Assembly: GCA_946410475.1 (NCBI GenBank)
Contig: CAMKAM010000053.1
Location: 1 to 8,906 of the forward strand
From: an uncultured Bacillota bacterium
Lineage (GTDB): Bacteria > Bacillota > Clostridia > Peptostreptococcales > Anaerovoracaceae
DNA length: 8,906 bases
Direction: 5' to 3'
Position 1 is the stretch's first letter. Every line of letters begins with the position of its first letter. Both the position numbers and the translations under genes were made by a program. Under the pieces are notes generated by a model, which searched no databases, was not told the origin of the DNA, and saw only the letters and a list, made by a program, of their open reading frames with translations. Below, piece by piece: positions 6,658 through 8,906 of the stretch.

Positions 6658-7382
6658 ATCATCTTCTCCGATATTTCCTCGAGGTAAGCGATCCTGTTCT
6701 CCGTCCTGTCCGTATCGGCTGATGCCGACTTTGTCCTCATGGATCTTAGTATCGCTCTTTCTCTTTCAAGTTTTCTTCTGACATACTCTCTTGAAAGATC
6801 GTCTTTTCTGAGCGCGTAATAAGGCGGCACTTCCCACTTTATCGAGAGCGGGCCTTCTTCGGTGACTGACCCGGCAGAAAACCTTTTCTCCAGATCATCT
6901 TTTTGTGAAGGCGAAGCGCTGATAAGTTCGCATATGAATTTGCCCTCTTCTACAAGAGTCTCATCTATGATCTCGTATCCGTTTCCGGTGAGGAACCACC
7001 TCAGTTCCCCGGGATCCTTCCTGGGCTGCATTATGTACCTGGTGAAGGAAGCGGAATGCTTCGGATCTTTCTCCATCATCTGCCTCATAGTCGTTGCGCC
7101 GAGACCGGCTATGACTATGACGTCCACTTCGCCCGGTGCCAGCACATCCAGACCGTCACCGAGTCGAAAGACTATTTCTGCGTCAGAAGACACATATTTT
7201 GAGTTCTCCTTCGCCTTCATCAGAGACCCGGGACTGATATCCGCGAGTATGACTTTTGGCGAAATACCGTTTTCCGCAAGATAAAAAGGCAGGAAACCAT
7301 GATCCGTACCTATATCAGCCATAGTTTCCCCTTTATTTATTTTCTCTGCGATAGCCTTGAGTCTTCCCTTTAGTTCGGTCAT
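6654..7382 (-). CDS. trmK: tRNA (adenine(22)-N(1))-methyltransferase TrmK
   Basis: TrmK transfers a methyl group from S-adenosylmethionine to N1 of adenine 22 in the D-loop region of certain tRNAs. The 242-residue length is close to B. subtilis TrmK. The class I methyltransferase fold is visible as motif I ADIGTDHGFLP (22-32), an acidic residue at the end of strand 2 (ADIS, 47-50), GDGLDVL (75-81) and the motif IV position IAGLGATTM (91-99). IMQPRKDPGELR and a helical C-terminal tail (about 190-242) follow, matching the family layout. Motif IV usually reads IAGMGG, so Leu94 and Ala96 are departures. The start is the ATG eight bases after the rpoD stop; its best Shine-Dalgarno, GGAG, lies in the last rpoD codons. 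The gene overlaps nif3 by four bases. Confidence 0.93.
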   Translation of the reverse strand: MTELKGRLKAIAEKINKGETMADIGTDHGFLPFYLAENGISPKVILADISPGSLMKAKENSKYVSSDAEIVFRLGDGLDVLAPGEVDVIVIAGLGATTMRQMMEKDPKHSASFTRYIMQPRKDPGELRWFLTGNGYEIIDETLVEEGKFICELISASPSQKDDLEKRFSAGSVTEEGPLSIKWEVPPYYALRKDDLSREYVRRKLERERAILRSMRTKSASADTDRTENRIAYLEEISEKMI

Positions 7383-7390
7383 CGCTCTGC

Positions 7391-8581
7391 TTACTCCAGA
7401 TAATCCTTGAGCTTCTTGCTCCTGCTCGGATGTCTGAGCTTTCTGAGAGCCTTAGCCTCGATCTGCCTGATACGCTCTCTCGTGACGTCGAACTGTTTTC
7501 CGACTTCCTCGAGCGTCCTTGCCCTTCCGTCTTCAAGACCGAATCTGAGCTTGAGGACCTTCTGCTCTCTCTCAGTCAGAGTTCCAAGTACCTCAACGAG
7601 CTGTTCTTTGAGCATGGAATATGCAGTCGCATTAGGCGGCGCCGGGACTTCTTCATCCGGAATGAAATCTCCGAGATGAGAGTCTTCTTCTTCACCTATC
7701 GGTGTCTCGAGCGAGACAGGCTCCTGAGCGATCTTGAGGATCTCTCTTACCTTCTCTTCCGATATATCCATTTCAGCAGCGATCTCAGCAGGGGTCGGTT
7801 CTCTTCCGTACTCCTGAAGGAGCTGTCGTTGTATACGCATGAGTTTGTTGATAGTCTCGACCATGTGGACAGGTATCCTGATCGTACGAGCCTGGTCGGC
7901 GATGGATCTTGTTATCGCCTGTCTTATCCACCATGTTGCGTAAGTCGAGAATTTAAAGCCCTTTCTCCAGTTGAATTTGTCAACGGCCTTGATGAGACCG
8001 AGATTTCCTTCCTGGATGAGGTCAAGGAAAAGCATGCCGCGGCCGACATATCTTTTAGCTATGCTTACTACGAGCCTGAGGTTCGATTCACAGAGCTTTC
8101 TCTTTGCCTCTTCGTCGCCCGCCTCCATTCTCTTTGCGAGCTCGATCTCTTCTTCTGCAGTAAGAAGAGGCACCTTTCCTATCTCTTTCAGGTACATTCT
8201 GACAGGATCGTCTACGGCGACGGACTTCGGAAGCGTATCTTCGAGATCTTCACTCTCTTTATCTTTTTTATCATCTTCGTCATCTTTAGCGTCGTCTTCT
8301 TCGATCTCGGCCAGTTCATAATCTTCGGGATTCTCCTCACTTACGATCTCTATCCCTTTGCCGGTCAGTTCTTCATAGATCTCTTCCATCTCGTCTTTGT
8401 CGAGTTCGACGGAATCGAGGATGCGGCCTATGTCAGCATAGGAAATCTTGCCCATCACTGCGGCCTTCTCAAGCTCAGCGATATAATCGGCTTTTGTCTT
8501 CACAGCTTCATCAGTCTGTGCTTCAGTATCGCTGGTCTTTTCATCCATGATTTCGATTTCGGCTTTTTCGTTTTTTTTCAA
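7391..8581 (-). CDS. rpoD: RNA polymerase primary sigma factor RpoD (SigA)
   Basis: This is the housekeeping sigma factor, which directs RNA polymerase to -35/-10 promoters. With the TTG at 8579-8581 as start it has 396 residues. Region 1.1 spans about 28-82, then comes a strongly acidic linker (about 83-117), region 1.2 (DDPVRMYLKEIG, ~124-136), region 2 with DLIQEGNLGL (187-196) and the -10 recognition and melting helix FSTYATWWIRQAI (211-223), region 3 (~245-320), and region 4 with the -35 recognition helix VTRERIRQIE (366-375). It lacks the large insert between regions 1.2 and 2 of E. coli RpoD, as usual in Firmicutes. The start was chosen because AGGAGG lies eight bases upstream. A TTG two codons earlier (8585-8587) is only two bases from it, and the first ATG (8546-8548) has no ribosome site. 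The gene begins 2 bases past the dnaG stop, or overlaps it if the earlier TTG is used. Confidence 0.97.
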   Translation of the reverse strand: MKKNEKAEIEIMDEKTSDTEAQTDEAVKTKADYIAELEKAAVMGKISYADIGRILDSVELDKDEMEEIYEELTGKGIEIVSEENPEDYELAEIEEDDAKDDEDDKKDKESEDLEDTLPKSVAVDDPVRMYLKEIGKVPLLTAEEEIELAKRMEAGDEEAKRKLCESNLRLVVSIAKRYVGRGMLFLDLIQEGNLGLIKAVDKFNWRKGFKFSTYATWWIRQAITRSIADQARTIRIPVHMVETINKLMRIQRQLLQEYGREPTPAEIAAEMDISEEKVREILKIAQEPVSLETPIGEEEDSHLGDFIPDEEVPAPPNATAYSMLKEQLVEVLGTLTEREQKVLKLRFGLEDGRARTLEEVGKQFDVTRERIRQIEAKALRKLRHPSRSKKLKDYLE

Positions 8582-8583
8582 GA

Positions 8584-8906
8584 TCAATTCCTCCTAACAC
8601 TGAGTTCTCTCTGGATCTCACGTAGTTCCTGCATCATTTCTCTGATCTTTTCCGGATCTTCCACGTTCTCAGCCATCGACAGCAATGTCAACAGTTCGTC
8701 CTCTCTCTCTTTGAACCTCTTTGTCTCAGCTCCCTTGATGAGGCTGCGGTACATGTCATCGACATCTCCCGAAAGCATCTCATCATCGAGCAGCCGCCTG
8801 ACTGTGTTTTGTTCCTCTTCTTCGAGTACGTCCATCAACTTGTCTGTATCGATCTCGTTATCCGGCTCATAAACCTGCTTTACAGCTTTGAATATACCCG
8901 CTGCAG
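8584..8906 (-). CDS. dnaG: DNA primase DnaG, C-terminal end only (5' part outside window)
   Basis: The frame is open from the right edge to a TGA at 8584-8586, giving the last 106 residues. A TTG near 8836 is internal, not a start: the frame continues unbroken through it. The stretch is almost wholly helical and charged, ending in EKIREMMQELREIQRELSVRRN-like amphipathic helix, which suits the DnaB-helicase-binding C-terminal domain of primase. That domain is poorly conserved and no catalytic motif falls inside the window, so the call leans on position: dnaG directly precedes rpoD in most Firmicutes, and the overlapping layout here matches. DnaG makes the RNA primers for replication. Confidence 0.8.
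   Translation of the reverse strand, partial: AAGIFKAVKQVYEPDNEIDTDKLMDVLEEEEQNTVRRLLDDEMLSGDVDDMYRSLIKGAETKRFKEREDELLTLLSMAENVEDPEKIREMMQELREIQRELSVRRN
8590..8595 (-). promoter_or_regulatory. Ribosome binding site that decides the rpoD start
   Basis: The minus strand reads AGGAGG inside the last codons of dnaG. The eight-base spacing to the TTG at 8579-8581 is optimal, while the TTG at 8585-8587 is too close. This makes rpoD start with TTG and couples its translation to that of dnaG. Confidence 0.8.

Noticed and set aside
8584..8838. Separate 84-residue gene starting at 8838
   Set aside because: The frame continues without a stop to the right edge, and the putative start is an internal TTG; it is the dnaG 3' end.
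7430..8872. 480-codon open frame on the plus strand opposite rpoD and dnaG
   Set aside because: It is antisense to unmistakable rpoD and dnaG sequence, has low-complexity Ser/Phe/Leu-rich composition, no ribosome site I can see and no domain. It is a by-product of codon bias on the other strand.

Overview
The window is a compact, single-strand stretch of a bacterial chromosome. Every gene is on the minus strand, so transcription runs from high to low coordinates. Its content points to an anaerobic member of the Firmicutes, most likely the Clostridia. The evidence is the dnaG-rpoD-trmK-nif3 order typical of Firmicutes, a very long acyl-CoA dehydratase activase-related fusion protein of the kind common in strict anaerobes, a Clostridia-like MATE transporter, strong AGGAGG-type ribosome binding sites and a TTG start. 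G+C looks close to half by eye. The organism assignment is an inference.

Region 1 (8906 to 5869) is a housekeeping cluster. It holds the 3' end of dnaG (primase), rpoD (main sigma factor), trmK (tRNA m1A22 methyltransferase) and a Nif3-family dinuclear-metal protein. Junctions are extremely tight: overlaps or near-overlaps at dnaG/rpoD and trmK/nif3 and 8 bases between rpoD and trmK. This suggests one translationally coupled operon linking replication priming, transcription initiation and tRNA modification.

Region 2 (5868 to 5153) begins with the only clear promoter in the window, an extended -10 element with an imperfect dyad filling its spacer. It then has a gene for an 84-residue two-helix membrane protein of unknown function, followed 26 bases later by rnpB, the RNase P RNA. 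No intrinsic terminator follows rnpB.

Region 3 (5128 to 1) holds a MATE-family multidrug/cation efflux transporter and, 29 bases further on, a protein of more than 1239 residues that runs off the left edge. This protein combines two HgdC/BadF-type ATPase modules, a four-cysteine linker and two HgdB-like halves. Its function is not established. It is the most interesting gene here because it looks like a complete ATP-driven, iron-sulfur, low-potential electron-transfer machine in one chain, with no separate dehydratase genes beside it in the window.

There is no CRISPR array, insertion sequence, tRNA or prophage in the window, and no gene-free stretch longer than about 90 bases. I do not see a wholly new system. 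The unusual points are the architecture of the activase fusion and the arrangement of small membrane protein, rnpB, transporter and activase behind one promoter.
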